Below, one piece after another: positions 63,796-64,000 of a stretch of 64,000 nt of DNA. Made by a program: the position numbers and the translations under genes. The notes below the pieces were generated by a model. It did no database searches, was not told the DNA's origin, and saw only the letters and a program-made list of their open reading frames with translations. The stretch is from NCBI RefSeq assembly GCF_001890385.1, contig NZ_CP018221.1:793501-857500 (forward strand), read 5' to 3'. The stretch is from Tardibacter chloracetimidivorans. Its GTDB lineage: Bacteria > Pseudomonadota > Alphaproteobacteria > Sphingomonadales > Sphingomonadaceae. The first letter of the stretch is position 1. Every line of letters starts with the position of its first letter.

Positions 63796-64000
63796 TCAGA
63801 TAGCCTCTATATGCATCCATCTGAGCCGCCACGCCGCGATTTTCCATGCGCTCCCGATCCTGATCAGGCGATGCTCGTAACGGCCCCAGCCATGGAACTT
63901 CATCGCGGGGGTGAGCAGGTGGTCCTCCAGCGCCCAGAACCCGATCGCATTGCTATCATCCACGAAGCTAATCTCGGGCGAATGGACATGATGGGCGCTC
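63796..64000 (-). CDS. SnoaL/NTF2-like protein (partial, runs off the window)
   Basis: Only the C-terminal 67 or so residues are in the window. They read HHVHSPEISFVDDSNAIGFW then LEDHLLTPAMKFHGWGRYEH and end in WRLRWMHIEAI, the pattern of SnoaL-like polyketide-cyclase / nuclear transport factor 2 fold proteins often found in steroid and aromatic catabolic clusters. The function cannot be stated. It lies 120 bases upstream of the amidohydrolase gene on the same strand. Confidence 0.75.
   Translation of the reverse strand, partial: SAHHVHSPEISFVDDSNAIGFWALEDHLLTPAMKFHGWGRYEHRLIRIGSAWKIAAWRLRWMHIEAI

Overview
The window is high-GC DNA that most resembles a sphingomonad (Alphaproteobacteria, Sphingomonadales). 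The pointers are the mutL / mreBCD-mrdA-rodA chromosomal block, large TonB-dependent receptors beside catabolic genes, and sphingomonad-style conjugation and IS genes. No rRNA is present, so the genus is inferred from gene content only.

Region 1 (1-8.7 kb) is conserved chromosome: a small glycine-zipper envelope protein, mutL on the minus strand, the rod-shape operon mreB-mreC-mreD-mrdA(PBP2)-rodA on the plus strand, and tRNA-Lys(CTT). The tRNA marks the edge of the accessory DNA.

Region 2 (8.7-36.8 kb) is a damaged mosaic of conjugative elements. From 8.8 to 22.0 kb runs a P-type (Trb/VirB) type IV secretion operon on the minus strand: traG(virD4)-ribbon-helix-helix gene-trbB-C-D-E-J-L-F-G-I-DUF2274-AlpA. 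Its coupling protein gene is split by an IS1595-family element with an 8-bp target duplication. A DUF1778/GNAT toxin-antitoxin pair follows. An IS21-family element (23379-25867) then forms the junction to the remains of a different, F-type transfer system: a 5'-truncated traH, a full traG and a small membrane gene split by an IS5-family element. A second toxin-antitoxin pair, an orphan LuxR-type regulator and a second IS21-family element end the mosaic. No integrase, relaxase or LuxI was found, so the element cannot be autonomous on the evidence of this window.

Region 3 (36.8-64 kb) is a catabolic cluster. The minus-strand operon 48873-43414 encodes two-subunit hydroquinone 1,2-dioxygenase, an aldehyde dehydrogenase fitting 4-hydroxymuconic semialdehyde, maleylacetate reductase, an intradiol (hydroxyquinol-type) dioxygenase and a Rieske ferredoxin. 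The plus-strand run 50911-57538 encodes a Baeyer-Villiger monooxygenase, an SMP-30-type lactonase, an MDR-type reductase, and PcaI, PcaJ and PcaF. Together they give a full route from hydroquinone or hydroxyquinol through maleylacetate and 3-oxoadipate to succinyl-CoA and acetyl-CoA. Peripheral genes (three short-chain dehydrogenases, a second aldehyde dehydrogenase, a tandem EthD protein, a KstD-like flavoprotein, an amidohydrolase, two TonB receptors) suggest import and trimming of a larger ketone-bearing alicyclic, steroid-like or phenolic substrate. The actual substrate cannot be read from sequence.

Two repeated promoter motifs tie the cluster together. One is a palindrome with core ATTGACAAT at three plus-strand promoter regions, probably bound by the local MarR regulator. 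The other is a pair of GCATAA boxes exactly 21 bp apart upstream of three minus-strand units, with no obvious cognate regulator in the window.
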